DNA of 64,000 bases from Epiperipatus broadwayi (GCA_028023455.1 JAQFVV010000031.1:3844001-3908000); one strand, 5' to 3'; shown: positions 49,600 through 60,950, counted from the stretch's first letter. Numbers and translations are program-made. Notes: a model not told the origin generated them from the sequence alone.

Positions 49600-49934
49600 T
49601 TCTAGCACGTATGCATGTGCGGCACAACTGTTCCCAAAAGCTATAAAGTGTTATTATAAAATAGATAAATAAAAACAAACAAGCTGATACTTTCAATGGA
49701 TCTTGCCTTCATAATAATAGATTGCTAATACGTTTAATGATATGCAAATATGTTAATTCCATTTCTTCGATAAAGCATAGCACATGTCCTTCCTGTTTAT
49801 GGCATCTTTGTCTCATGAGATGAAGAAGGCCTCTTTGATTTTTCTTTTTAGGTCATGTCTCTCTCTACACATGATTGTAATAACACTTTATAGCTTTTGG
49901 GAACAGTTGTGCCGCACATGCATACATGCTAGAA
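49600..49934. mobile_element. MITE with ~55-bp terminal inverted repeats, TA-flanked
   Basis: The terminus TTCTAGCACGTATGCATGTG continues through GCGGCACAACTGTTCCCAAA and GCTATAAAGTGTTA (to about 49657), and is repeated inverted at 49878-49934 with few mismatches. TA dinucleotides lie directly outside both ends, consistent with a Tc1/mariner-type non-autonomous element. The interior (about 220 bp) carries no transposase. Confidence 0.75.
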
Positions 49935-49936
49935 TA

Positions 49937-50770
49937 TATATATTTCCCCAAAGTAAAAAATTATTTGAGTTAATCGAATTAAGATTTATAAAAGTGCTTA
50001 GAAAAAGTTATAAATTAAGTTGTCATTTAATTACAAAGCCCTAATAAAAATAACTGGCAATAAAATTAAGCTATTAAACTTTTTTTTTTAAACTTAGGTA
50101 AATTAAATAGCTGGGAGTTTAGCTTTATTGGCAAAAGTTAAATGTTACAATATATATATATATATTATTAATATTTTAATGAGAGTTTATACAGCTTGTG
50201 TTTAAAACTAGTTATACATATATTGATTCTATCACATATAAAATTAATTGTTTGCATTAAACTAATGTTAAATTACATATCTTGTTACTGAGTTTTTGTA
50301 TCTTGTGTATATTTCTTATTCTATTTGTGAAAGATTTATATTTGATTCTTTCAATTTTCTCAAATGAAGACACAATATCAAGAAAATGTTAAATAAGTTA
50401 TCAGAAGTTAAAGAAAGTCGTGATTCTGAGAGTGAAAAATCTGAAACTTATGATTTTTACATTAAATTTAATGTTAACAATCCAAGTACTTGCTTTCAAA
50501 GTATGTACATGAACTACTAATTCTAATTGTCAGGTATTTAATAAGGATTTTCCTAAAGATTAGTCTTATTATAAGTTTTCAGAATAATAATATCATTTGT
50601 ATCACCTGAAGAGAAAATTTTTAGAAATTATTTTGCAGTCATCAAAGCCAGGAGAGTTAATATGTAAATAAAAAGGTAAAAATGTAAATAATTATAATTT
50701 TTTGATGTTCTACTGTTTCTGTATTATTTGTTAAACAAAATTTTAAAGAATTTATTTTGTTTTAATTTAC
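49937..50770. other. AT-rich spacer, nothing recognised
   Basis: Nothing is supported. The 3' boundary of the neighbouring LINE is not sharply defined and could lie anywhere from about 50760 to 50790. Confidence 0.5.
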
Positions 50771-50922
50771 AAATTTTATTTCATCAAAATTTCATGGGAA
50801 TATTGGGGTGCTATGAGATGTGATGTGATGTATTTTTGGCTTCTCCTTAAACGAAGTCAAGAATATCTCAGCAATTATGCCCAGATAAACCTGTTAGCCA
50901 TTTTATTCTCCATTCCCCACTC

Positions 50923-53900
50923 TTAAGTCTTCCCATATTCTGCCCCATCCCATTTCCACAACATAATCTTTGTTAACTCTATGGCCTTTATATCTAAACC
51001 CCCCTTATCTCTTCGCAAACCGAACATAAACACTAATAACTCACTTTCTGTATAGTTACTTTGTTCATGTCTATTCTCCCATAACTTCATTATCTGTACC
51101 CTTTCTACTTTCAAGCATTTACATTCAATCAACAGGTGCCAAATATTTTCTATACCTTCCTTACACAATTTGCACACTAAATTATCCATGGTTTTCCATT
51201 TACATATATATTCTCTTGTTGCTAAAGATCCTGTTCGAGCCTTAAATAATAAACTACTTTCCTTACTATTATCATAAATTAACTCACTTCCAATATTCCG
51301 TTTACTTCTATATATATTTAAACTCTTCTTACCCTCCATACTAGTTCTCCATCTCTCCAACTCCCTATTTTTTATTAATGCTTCTATTCTTTTTTCCCAT
51401 TCCTTACCACTATAACACTCAACAATCCTCCTAACACAATCATCCCACCTTTCATACAAGTATATTGATATAAATTCTTTATCCAAATCTTTCGCATACC
51501 GCATTACCTTTCTCACTCGTCTTGTTGCCTGCCCTTTACTCATAACTCAATTGAACACTATTTTTGCTATTCTTTTACTATCCATAAACTGCAACCTACC
51601 AAACATTTTCATTTTACTTTTTGCATCTCTCATATAAAAACTTGATCATCCCATTTCTCCTTGAATTGCCTCCTTTGCTGTCCACATCTATGCATCTAAT
51701 GCATGTCTTCCTACTTCCCTTTGTACTTTCTCTAAATAATCTAAAACTCTTTTACTAACCCATAATGCATCATTACCATATGTTTACCCTGCTACTGCAA
51801 CTCCCTTCCATACTATTCTAGCTACATCATATTTATTATATGAAAATACTGTTAGTTTCTTTACCAAACCCTTTCTTTTCTTTGCTTCATTTACCAAGTT
51901 TTTCTCCCATTCATCCAAGCAATTTTCCTGATTACATAAGATGATTCCCAAATACCTATATCTATCCACCACACTTAACTTTATATCCCCCAATAAAAAT
52001 TCTACATCTTCTCTTTCTCCAGTATTAACCATCATTATATTTGATTTTTCTTCACTAAATTTAATCCCCATCTCTTTACCCACCCTTGCACATGTCCTCA
52101 ACATAATTTCCATATCTTCTCTTCTTTCTGCACACAAAAAGATATCATCTGCAAAAAAAAAAGACCCGACAAAATATATACTCCCTTGCCACCTATTAAT
52201 GGTATCTCTACCCCTCTTCCTAGTCTTTCTGTTGCTTTCTCCATTTCACTCAAAAACAACAAAAACAAAATAGGTGACATAGGGCATCCTTGCCTTAATC
52301 CCACTCCATTTTTAACTTTAACTGATTCTATATCCCCTAACTGGTAAGTATAATAATTATTTTCATATAATTTCTTAATAATATTTACTAAAGCTTCATC
52401 CATTCCCAAATTGGCTAACCTTACCCATAATCTATTTCTATTTACTCTATCATATGCTTTTTCTATATCTATAAAACTTATATATAATGATCTACCTAAA
52501 TTCCTACTCATCTCCATAAGCTGTGTAACTCAAACAAACTATCTCCTATACGCCTATCTGACCTAAAACCTCCTTGCATTCCCCCCACTACATTATTCTC
52601 TTCCATCTATTTTACAACTCTTCCAGCTACCATATATGAGAAAACTTTATATAAAACTGATGTTACCACTATCGGTCTATAATTATTTAACTTTCTATGA
52701 TCCTTACTCTTTCCTTTAAATAATAATCTTATTCTTGTATTACTCCAACTAAGCGGAAAAACTGTCTTCTGTGCCATTTTATTAAAACATGATAATAACT
52801 TTGCTTTTGCTCTATGCCCTAAATTCATTACCATCTCTGCTGCCCATCCACCTAAACCTCTCGCCTTTCCACTTCTCAATCTCTTCCCTGCCTCATTCAA
52901 TTCATTTTTTGTGAACCTAATATTCCCATTACTAACTGCTTCCATTTTTTCTATCACCACTTCCTTCACATCTAGCATCTTTTCTATATCCATTACATAT
53001 CTATTTAAGATTCTCTCTACCTCTTCTCTAGAGCTACATTCTATTTCCTCATCATCTATTAATACTATCTATCTTTCCCCTACATTTCTCCTTTTAATGT
53101 AATTCCAAAATTTTTTACTCCCATCTCTTCCACTTTTATTAATATCCTCTAACAATTTACTATTTAACTTCATCCTCTCTCTATAATTATCCATTTTAGC
53201 CAACTTCTTCTTTTTTAAGTACTTTCCCCATTTAGTGTTAATTATCATTTTCACTTTCTTTGTTCTTAATAGCACACTTATATTCTCTGCATGCTTCTTT
53301 CCTCTCTTTTACACTTTTACTAACTCTCATTTTTTATTACTTTTATTCTTCTGCATATTCTCAACTAAAACCCTATTTGCCACTTTTTCTATTTCACCAC
53401 ACCAGTCCTTATACTCATCCCCATCCATCTTCTCCATGGTTTCTTCAACTTTTATTTTATATTCTTCCAACTTATTTTTATCATTCACTCTCCTTCCACA
53501 TCTTTCACTATTATTTCTACCTTTATTTCTAACCTCCATCACATTACTAACCATTTCTATTTCAATAAAATTATGATCACTATTACATACCCTCTCTTCA
53601 TTATCAAACACCTTAATTTTCCGTATTTTATTCATTCCCTCTTTTTCTACCAATACATAATCTATTGTGTAAAATACATTATTCCTAGACCATGTGTATT
53701 GTCCCTCATATATATTTGATAAATTCCCAATGCTCAAATTTACTCTTTGACAAAATTCCTTCAAAAACTGACCATTCTTATTATCTACATCATCAATTTC
53801 TTCAATATGTCCATTCATATCCCTTATAACCATTATTCTCTTCCCCCTTTCTTTAAAAATTTGTATATCCTTAACTAGGCATTCATATATACTACTGTTC

Positions 53901-54368
53901 CACTCCATTACAGTTTGACTATCCCCAGTAGCTATATACACTACAGCCACCATCCATTCTTGTCTACCCAACCTTATTTCAAACCACAAATGCTCTTGAC
54001 AACAATATTTAAATATTTCCTGATATAACAGCTATACCACCACCCCTTTTTTCTTTTTCTTTTCTGTTTACACCCTGCCATACCATCTCTTCCAAAATAG
54101 GTTCTTCTTCTCTTAGATGAGTTTCCACTACTGCTAATACCTCCAGCTCTTCATTTTCAATTGCTTTATTTAATTCCAGCCACTTTTCTGGTCTCCTACC
54201 ACCTTGCATATTCAAAAACCCAATTTTAACATTTTTTTCTTTCCTAACTATTATTTTATAAATTCTTTTGATTCTTTCTTCTCCATTACATTTATAACAA
54301 CCTTTCTTACCATTAATCTTACAAAACCATTCCCTCTCCACATCTACACTTATATCTACATCAACCAT
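50923..54368 (-). pseudogene. LINE ORF2: endonuclease, reverse transcriptase, C-terminal zinc cluster
   Basis: The broken pieces keep order. 54368-54009: KIGFLNMQGGR, LAVVETHL (catalytic Glu), RGGGIAVISG. A frameshift follows near 54000. 53989-53327: WFEIRLGRQEW, MVIRDMNGHIEEI (catalytic Asp-Asn), YTIDYVLV, CNSDHNFIEIE (SDH). Then a frameshifted linker with a TAG at 53069-53071. 52993-52607: NNYRPIVVTSVLYKVF. 52517-52098: FIDIEKAYDRV (motif A) and GLRQGCPMSPILF (motif B). A 10-base homopolymer slip at 52153-52162 shifts the frame immediately before Ala-Asp-Asp (motif C, 52144-52152). 52137-51784: YRYLGIIL. 51783-50923 shares one frame broken by TAA, TAG and two TGA, and ends in CKLCKEG ... 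HLLIECKCL. Two of the stops read like mutated Trp codons. Confidence 0.88.
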
Positions 54369-54442
54369 CTTTTGCTTATTTCTTTTATCCCCTCCATTCG
54401 TCTTGTTTTTGATAATATTACAATTTAAAAGCCCACCCCTCT

Positions 54443-55450
54443 TTAAAAGTTTCCCAAACTATATTCTTTAAATATCAGACTCCCTAAAACTTCACTTCCT
54501 TGTTTTCCTAAGTGCAAACCATCTTTACTACATAACTCCCTCTTTCCAATAAACCAATCCCATACATCCACAAACACAACATTATTTTTCTCACACAATT
54601 TTTTCACTCTCTCATTTATAGAACATGCCCTATCTAACAAATGCCTCTTATCAAATCTTGGTAATAATCCCACTACTCCTACTCTTCCTTTAATCTCTCT
54701 CAAATTCCTAATCAATTCTACATACTCATCTATTACTTTCTCTGATGGCTCTAACAAATTATTAGTCCCTACCATTACATATTCATCTCTACTACCTTGC
54801 TTTCTTACTTTATCTGTCACATCCCTAATTTTTGCTCCAGGTATACATATTCTAACATACCTGCTTCTATTTTCCCTTGCAATTATATCCCCACATTCTC
54901 TTATTAGTAAATCTCCTTTCAACACTGTCTCATAATCTACTTTCTCTACTCCATCTGTAACCTTGTCTACCATCTTCTGGACCTCCTTATCCCTTTCTTC
55001 CTTATCATTTCTACTCAATAATTCCTTTATCTCCTCACACTTTGTCTCTAACAATTTTAATTTTACTTCTACATCCTTCACTTCTTCCTCTATCTTACTT
55101 ATTCTCTGTCTAACCATCTCCATTGCATTACTACTTTCTCCACCCATATTTCCTGTCACTCCACTAAAACCATACTTTGTCCTATCTTCCTTAACTACAT
55201 TTTGCTCTCTCTCCTCTGACTTTTTCTCTAGACTATCTACATTTAAAAACCACTTTCTCACCTATTTAATCACATTTACACACTGACTACATAACCAGCA
55301 ACCTGTCACATCCTTCCTATTCTTATTCAAACATTTCAAATGATACACCTCAGCACACCCTGTCCATTCTACTAATGCTCGTCCAATCCCTTTCTGCCAA
55401 TCGTATATACATTGTGCAATGCAAATGCAATCCATATTCTTATTTTTCAA
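54443..55450 (-). pseudogene. LINE ORF1: PHD-like finger, coiled coil, SGNH esterase
   Basis: One 335-codon frame from ATG at 55450 to TAA at 54443-54445, interrupted only by an in-frame TAG at 55262-55264. Residues 7-57 hold a Cys/His cluster ending W-T-G-C-x3-Y-H-x2-C ... GCWLCSQC, like a PHD finger. Residues about 90-190 are Glu/Lys-rich and heptad-like (coiled coil, probable multimerisation). Residues about 210-330 carry esterase blocks: YVMVGTNNL, then VGVVGLLPRFD, then CSKDGLHLGKQG with the catalytic Asp-His pair. The N-terminal block I serine was not clearly located. The next frame begins 75 bp downstream. In CR1-type LINEs ORF1 binds element RNA; the role of the esterase is unknown. 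Confidence 0.85.
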
Positions 55451-55471
55451 TTCACCTATTGTATATTTGAC

Positions 55472-55920
55472 TTTATAATGCCTCTCCTATTCTTCAAACA
55501 CACTTATACGGAAAAATAAAAACTTTTTAACTTTTCCCCAACTTTATCAAACTATAACCACTTATTTACCAATGTTAGGCCTCCCAAACATTAACTTTTT
55601 TATCAAAATAAATATCTTTTAAAATTTAAAAAAACCTTCAATAACAAACTTAACTAAAACAAATTAAACTTACATACAACTTTTTTATAAGTACCTCTTT
55701 ATAATACCTCTCCTATTCTTCACACACCCTTATACAGAAAAAAATAAAAACTTTTTTCCAAATGTGATCAAACTATAACCACAACCACGTGTTTTATAAC
55801 ATTAGGCTCCCAAACTTTGCCTTTTATTCTCAAAATAAATGTCTATTTTAAAATTTAAAAAAACTTCCAGTAACAAACTTAACTAAAACGAATTAAATTT
55901 ACATACAACTTTTTTATAAT
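55472..55920 (-). repeat. Two tandem ~225-bp monomers in the LINE 5' region
   Basis: 55472-55697 and 55698-55920 are direct repeats sharing CCTCTCCTATTCTTCA, ATCAAACTATAACCAC, TTTTAAAATTTAAAAAAAC, AACAAACTTAACTAAAAC and ACATACAACTTTTTTATAA. They lie upstream of the ORF1 ATG (55450, minus strand), i.e. in the 5' UTR/promoter position. Tandem 5' monomers act as promoters in some other LINEs (mouse L1 is the known case); a promoter role here is inference. Confidence 0.85.
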
Positions 55921-55925
55921 TATCC

Positions 55926-56464
55926 TTACACTAACACCCATTCAACAAGAACAACTTTTAAAAAAAAAAAACTACTATACTGAGTTGGTATTTTTCTGCC
56001 AGCTCATAATCATACATATATATACACACATATTTTGTAAAAATAAAATATATACATTGTAATAAACTTATTTTATTATAAATAAATAAACATGCACATA
56101 TATATTTTGTTAAAATATAAATATCGTTTTATAATACATAATTTTAAAAAAATAAATTAACACTTAGTTTTAAAAAGGGGATTTAAGAAGTTAAAATAAA
56201 TTAGATCAAGATCTTGCTTATTGATAAAAGTTTGTCTTTTGTTTAGTCTTTAAAAAAGTTCTTAAAGATAGAAAGTAAGAGAAAGCAATTAGTTCTATTG
56301 TTGGGACTTTGACAGTGAGGGTAATTTTATGCTATCTATTATGCTGATCAATTGGAATGTTTCTTTGGAATTTTACAATAGAATATGAAATAAAAGAAGA
56401 GAATATTAAAGGTGTGAACTGAGACTTTGGAAGAAAAAACTATAATTACAGACTTTCCTTTTGT
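55926..56464. other. AT-rich spacer, nothing recognised
   Basis: Includes A-runs and TA microsatellite-like stretches; no supported feature. Confidence 0.5.
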
Positions 56465-56760
56465 TCAAAAATTAATTAGATTTCTGCCAAGGTCAATATC
56501 TAATCTATAAGTTTCAATTCGGCTCAGACTGTCGAATAGTAAAGACCTAAAAAGCACAAGGAGGAAATGTTGAATGGCAAGAGCTAACAGAACTTTCCTT
56601 TTTGGGAACCTCTTGCTATTGCCACCTGGAACTGCCTTGTAAATGGTGGACATAGAGGACTAGCCGAGGAGAAAGGACTGGAAGAGGACACAGACAAACC
56701 ACAAAGAATATAGAGTGAAATATTCCACCCACACAGGATCTACATTGATCGATCAGGGTA
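56465..56760 (-). other. Less AT-rich segment with a short open frame, unidentified
   Basis: The minus strand shows a pyrimidine-rich stretch ending in CTCGGCTAG (near 56657-56680), then ATG at 56653 and a 62-codon frame (residues include KAVPGGNSKRFPKRK). Composition differs from the flanks. It could be a transcribed exon or a repeat fragment. There is no family match by eye and no conserved splice pair could be fixed. Confidence 0.25.
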
Positions 56761-58177
56761 AATAGACTTTTTTTTGTTGTAATTTCAAAAGACAGTTGCG
56801 TAATAGATTTAAAAAAAAAAAAGAAAGAAAAGCCTTCACTTCAAATATCTCAAAGTTTCAGCAATAGAAAGGGGAGGGATATAGTCTTTAAGTAGATGTA
56901 CTTACTAATTTAAATTAACCCACATTATATTGTTTTTTTTATTATTTAATTTTTTTGTTACGGCCTATTAATTAAACTTACCTTTAGTTTCTATGATTGT
57001 TGTTCTTAGAATGTATAGATAGGGATAAGAAAAATTGTATACTCAATCTAAGGATAAGTAAAAGATTTGGCATTAGAAAGAGGAGGTTTGAGTGCATTTA
57101 TTTTTAACAAACGCACTCTTATAGTAAGTCATCCTTGAGTTCACTCATAGATATATACCATGATATTTGATGAAATATTGTATAATTGGTAAAGTGATGG
57201 TGCATGATCCTTCGAGAATGATACATGCTAAATCTTGATTAAAAAAAAAAAGGATCGAAAGGGTTTGATTTGACAAATGCGAGGGAAGGGAATAACCAAC
57301 AAATAGAATAAAGGTTAATAAATATTTCAACAATATTTAAGCATCAATCTGTTTTGTTTCTTTTTTTAGTTATTATAATTAATTCTTATCTTTCATTTTG
57401 TAGACTTTTGGTCCGTTAAAAAGAAAATAATTTTAAGGTTTGCAATTGGTGATTGCCGTTCGTAAATAAATTAACTGTTATTATAAAAAAAAAAAAATTT
57501 ATAATACGGTCTAGGCAGAAATGTTTAGTGGCGCTCTCGAACGGCCACCATTCACTGCAATCTCATAAAATTTAAGAGAGTAACAAAATGTTTTGTTACA
57601 ATACCTAAAATGACAAACGAAAATCTTTCAAACAATTAAACACAAAAAATTTTCAATCTTTCAAATAGCTCACTCTCTGGTAACCAATATTCTTTGAATT
57701 GCTGCTCTCAAAAGATCAATGCATACTTAAATAACATCAAACCAAAAAAATTTTAAGAAAAATTTTACTTAGCTTTTTGTCTTATTCGTGTCCATTTTTT
57801 TTCTAGAATTTAACTTGCACAAAGGCACCTCTTACCTTGGTAATTAATGTACTAATGTTAGTGTAAATTTTATCAAAATATAAGTATCTTGTTTAAGTTA
57901 ATATTTTGTTTTACTTGTTATAACCATTTTTTTAATTTACTGATTTTTTTCAAACGAATATCCTAATATAAAATTATTTTCCATGCAAAAAATAGCAAGC
58001 AATATTTGTCTAAATTTATTTTCTAATTGATTGAGAAATATTATTAATTTTTTTTTTTTGCTCAATTTTAGCTCCTTTCTGTAGAATCATTTTTTTGTAT
58101 AATATGATATAACAGAGAATTGCAACACTTAAAACATAATATTTGATCTAATATCTATAAAGTGAAAAATATAATAG
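56761..58177. other. AT-rich spacer, nothing recognised
   Basis: No supported feature. A tRNA-like fragment near 57175-57240 is too degenerate to call. Confidence 0.5.
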
Positions 58178-58188
58178 AACACAACATC

Positions 58189-58281
58189 ACATGATCACCA
58201 TTTTTTTATGCTTGCTCATAACTGTGATTATTCTGTTTGTTTGAGTGGCACTATTGTATAAAGAGTTTTGTCTGTTTTAGA
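58189..58281 (+). mobile_element. Family B repeat, copy B5 (short form)
   Basis: It begins ACATGATCACCATTT, contains TTATGCTTG ... ATAACTGTGATTATT, and ends GAGTTTTGTCTGTTTTAGA, i.e. both family ends with the middle lost. The 11-mer AACACAACATC lies on both sides (58178-58188 and 58282-58292), consistent with a TSD. Part of the left copy could instead belong to the element end, because other copies also show ACATCACATG. Confidence 0.65.
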
Positions 58282-58292
58282 AACACAACATC

Positions 58293-58994
58293 CTGAAAAA
58301 AAAATATTTAAACTTTAATATGATTTTTAGGCACATTCTCTAAGCCAATCTTCACCCACAGGATTAAATAATCACTACTTCCATAAAGCTGAGAATGACG
58401 ACAAATGATATACTGAATGATTATAATTAATAAGATTATGCCATTAAAACAGAATGAGCCCTAATTGAAAATTCATATATATATATATTGTAACCAGTTG
58501 GCTTACATAGCATACACTAATATAGTGTGTGTACATAAATATATATATAAGGTTGAAAGGAAAACTAGAAATAAACACAGACAAAAATTATAGTAGATAT
58601 TTTCTACATTCATTGAAATAGAAATAAATAAATAATAACTCTGATTTAAAGTAAAATTTCATTGTGAAATAAGTATTTTAAAAAGGTCTGATAAATAATA
58701 TTTGTAATTCTGATTTTGAAATTAACAAAAAAAAAGTGAGCATAATTTATTTTTTTTAAATATTTTAATTAATACTTGTATAAAATATCTTTTTTAATTA
58801 ATGCTTGTTTGCATTTCTACTATGTAGTTAAAAATCTTTGTAAATTAAAAATTCTAAAGGATTATCACACCTTTGGTCAAATTCCAAAGATTAATGTAAA
58901 AACATGAAAATCACACTTTGATAGAAATTTCCAGCTTGTTTTCAAATGGATTAAAGTTAATTGAAAACAGCCACCATTTTTTTGTCACCTGACC
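58293..58994. other. AT-rich spacer, nothing recognised
   Basis: No supported feature. Confidence 0.5.
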
Positions 58995-59516
58995 TACCCA
59001 AGGTTATAAAAGACTGATAAAAAATATTAGTTAGTTTTTAGCTTGCAGTTTTGTAAGAGTTAGCAGAAGAGCTAGCTGTAAAGAGTTGGTATCTGTAGCA
59101 GAAAATGGCCTTAGTAAAGCTAGCTGCAAGGATGGCTAGTATAATTATCAAGAGAACTGCCATGAGGATTTAAGAATGAAAGGAAGTGGATGCTCTACCT
59201 TTCACTGGAGGAGTTTGAATTTACATGAAGAAAATGGGTCAAGATTCTTTGTAACTCATAGCCTTAATAGTGTTCTGGAAAAACAGCTTGCTAACCTGAA
59301 GCTTACAAAATTCAAGTATAAGTGGAACTGACTACAGAAGAAAAAAAAGCCAGCCATACCTGAATTATATACTTTTACCTGATGATGACAATTGCCTGGA
59401 TTGACCAAAAAAAAAAACTTGCCCAAGAGAAAACACCAGCTGAATAAAGAAGTAGTTATACTGTGCTGCTGTATCTACATATGCGAAAAGAAGCACAGAT
59501 AAATGTGTATACAAAA
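58995..59516 (+). promoter_or_regulatory. TATA box and transcript-like, less AT-rich segment
   Basis: TATAAAAG at 59005-59012 precedes about 480 bp that are visibly less AT-rich than the surroundings. They contain a 22-codon frame at 59105 (M-A-L-V-K-L-A-A-R) and end at AAAA|GTGAGTT near 59517, a good splice-donor match. An AATAAA lies near 59443. It could be a non-coding first exon, or the U3-R part of an old LTR. Neither is proven, and no repeat of this segment was seen elsewhere in the window. Confidence 0.35.
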
Positions 59517-59520
59517 GTGA

Positions 59521-60470
59521 GTTGTTTTTAAATAATTCATTTGGAAAGACATTTTAAATCTATATTTTTAAAATTAAATACATTTATAATTAGTTAAGGG
59601 ATAACCTGATAAAAAGCTTTCTAATCTCTCAAAAAAATTAACTATACTTTTTTTTTTTTGAAAAAAAAAGAATAAAGAAAGCTGTAATAGAATTTGATAA
59701 AGTGATTTTTTTAAATATTGATTAAATATGTAAATTTTATGTAAAAAATTATTATTTATTGTTGGACAAGATTAAATTTATAAATTATCTGTGCAATTCT
59801 ATGTAATTGTTTTAGTAAACCTAGCTTAAGGATCTGTATTCTTTAAAATATAATTTAAAAACTTAATCATGTATTATTGTAGGTTAAGTCAAATATGTTT
59901 AGAAATTACCCACACACACATGTATGTGTGCATATATAGATGAATGCTTGTCAAGTATAACACACATAAAATTTAATCTTTTTTTTTTATATAATTATTT
60001 TATATCAATTGAAATATATTAATGATATATTAGAAATCGCGCGTCGCGCACATATATGTAAATCAATGTAAAAATTTGGATTTTGAATAGTAATTAAAAT
60101 CTCAATGTGATCATTTGGAATCTTGTATTATAATCAAAATCAGGAAATTCATGCACACATAGCACATATGTGTGCGTATATATGTCAATTGTATTGTAAA
60201 TAACAATGTATGTCAGATAGACACTTATGTGTAAAATTTTGATCATTTTTCTAAATTAAATGTTAATTCAAACATGTTAATTTTGTATCAAGCCACATGC
60301 CTGTGTGCTGAATGGGTTTTAAGTAAACCTAATTTATTAATCATGTAACTCAATGTATACTTTTCAAAATCAGAACCTTTATAAGACCTTAAATATCTTT
60401 TTTGTTGTTGTTATTAATAAACTTGTATTTAATTGTTAAAAATTGTTTTCATCATCTCTTGTTCACATAC
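59521..60470. other. AT-rich stretch with CA/TG palindromes and a CpG cluster
   Basis: ACACACACATGTATGTGTG near 59912 and GCACATATGTGTGCG near 60160 are short alternating palindromes. TCGCGCGTCGCGCA at about 60037-60050 is a striking CpG cluster. Confidence 0.5.
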
Positions 60471-60950
60471 AGTAATAGAGCTTCATGTTCTCTGGGCTAG
60501 ATTCATGCATGGATAAATGGGGATGTGTTTAGTGCTTTGGGCATCCAGAGATGATCAATCATCATCCTGGTTGGTGCAAAAGAGGATACTCTTTAAAGCC
60601 CATGCACTATATTTTATTTTAGTCCAGTCTTGTTAAAAATTTAAGTTTATAGTTGGCCAGTACAAGTGGCCCAAGCATTGTTGATGATCAGCATATTTTA
60701 ATGTCCCAGCATTATTGTTTTAATTTCTGATTATTGTGTATTTTAATGGATGGGCACTTAAATGGTGCATCCAAGTTATGTTTAAATAATTTCCCAAGCT
60801 GGCAAAGGCCCAATAGTTAGCCTGGTCTAAAGAAGACCCATTTTCAATCCAGCCACAAAGTGGACTGTTGATTTATATTTTTTATTGTTCAAATCCAGTC
60901 ACAAGGTTGACTGTTGATTTATTCCTAGTAATTTTATACAGATTTTATTA
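60471..60950. other. Less AT-rich segment with a short direct repeat
   Basis: About 450 bp of mixed composition following AATAAACTTG (near 60417) and TTCACATACAG (near 60462-60472). It holds the near-duplicates CAATCCAGCCACAAAGTGGA (60846) and CAAATCCAGTCACAAGGTTG (60891), each followed by ACTGTTGATTTAT. It is unidentified; an old LTR or transcribed non-coding sequence is possible. Confidence 0.35.

Larger units (their letters stand above)
50775..55925 (-). mobile_element. CR1-group LINE, near full length but inactive
   Basis: A minus-strand non-LTR retrotransposon of about 5.1 kb. In 5' to 3' order it has two tandem 5' monomers (55920-55472), ORF1 with a PHD-like finger and SGNH esterase (55450-54443), ORF2 with endonuclease, RT and a C-terminal Cys/His cluster (54368-50923), and a short 3' region to about 50775. 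PHD plus esterase in ORF1 is characteristic of CR1-like elements. Several stops and frameshifts break ORF2 and one stop breaks ORF1. A much older copy lies at 32.25 kb. No TSD was identified. Confidence 0.9.

Noticed and set aside
52911-55286. Several plus-strand frames rich in Ser, Leu and Phe across the LINE
   Set aside because: Antisense shadows of the LINE ORFs.
57175-57260. tRNA-like sequence with an A-run, possible SINE
   Set aside because: No acceptable B-box and no duplication found.
59005-60472. Complete LTR retrotransposon
   Set aside because: No second LTR, primer-binding site, or gag/pol motif found.
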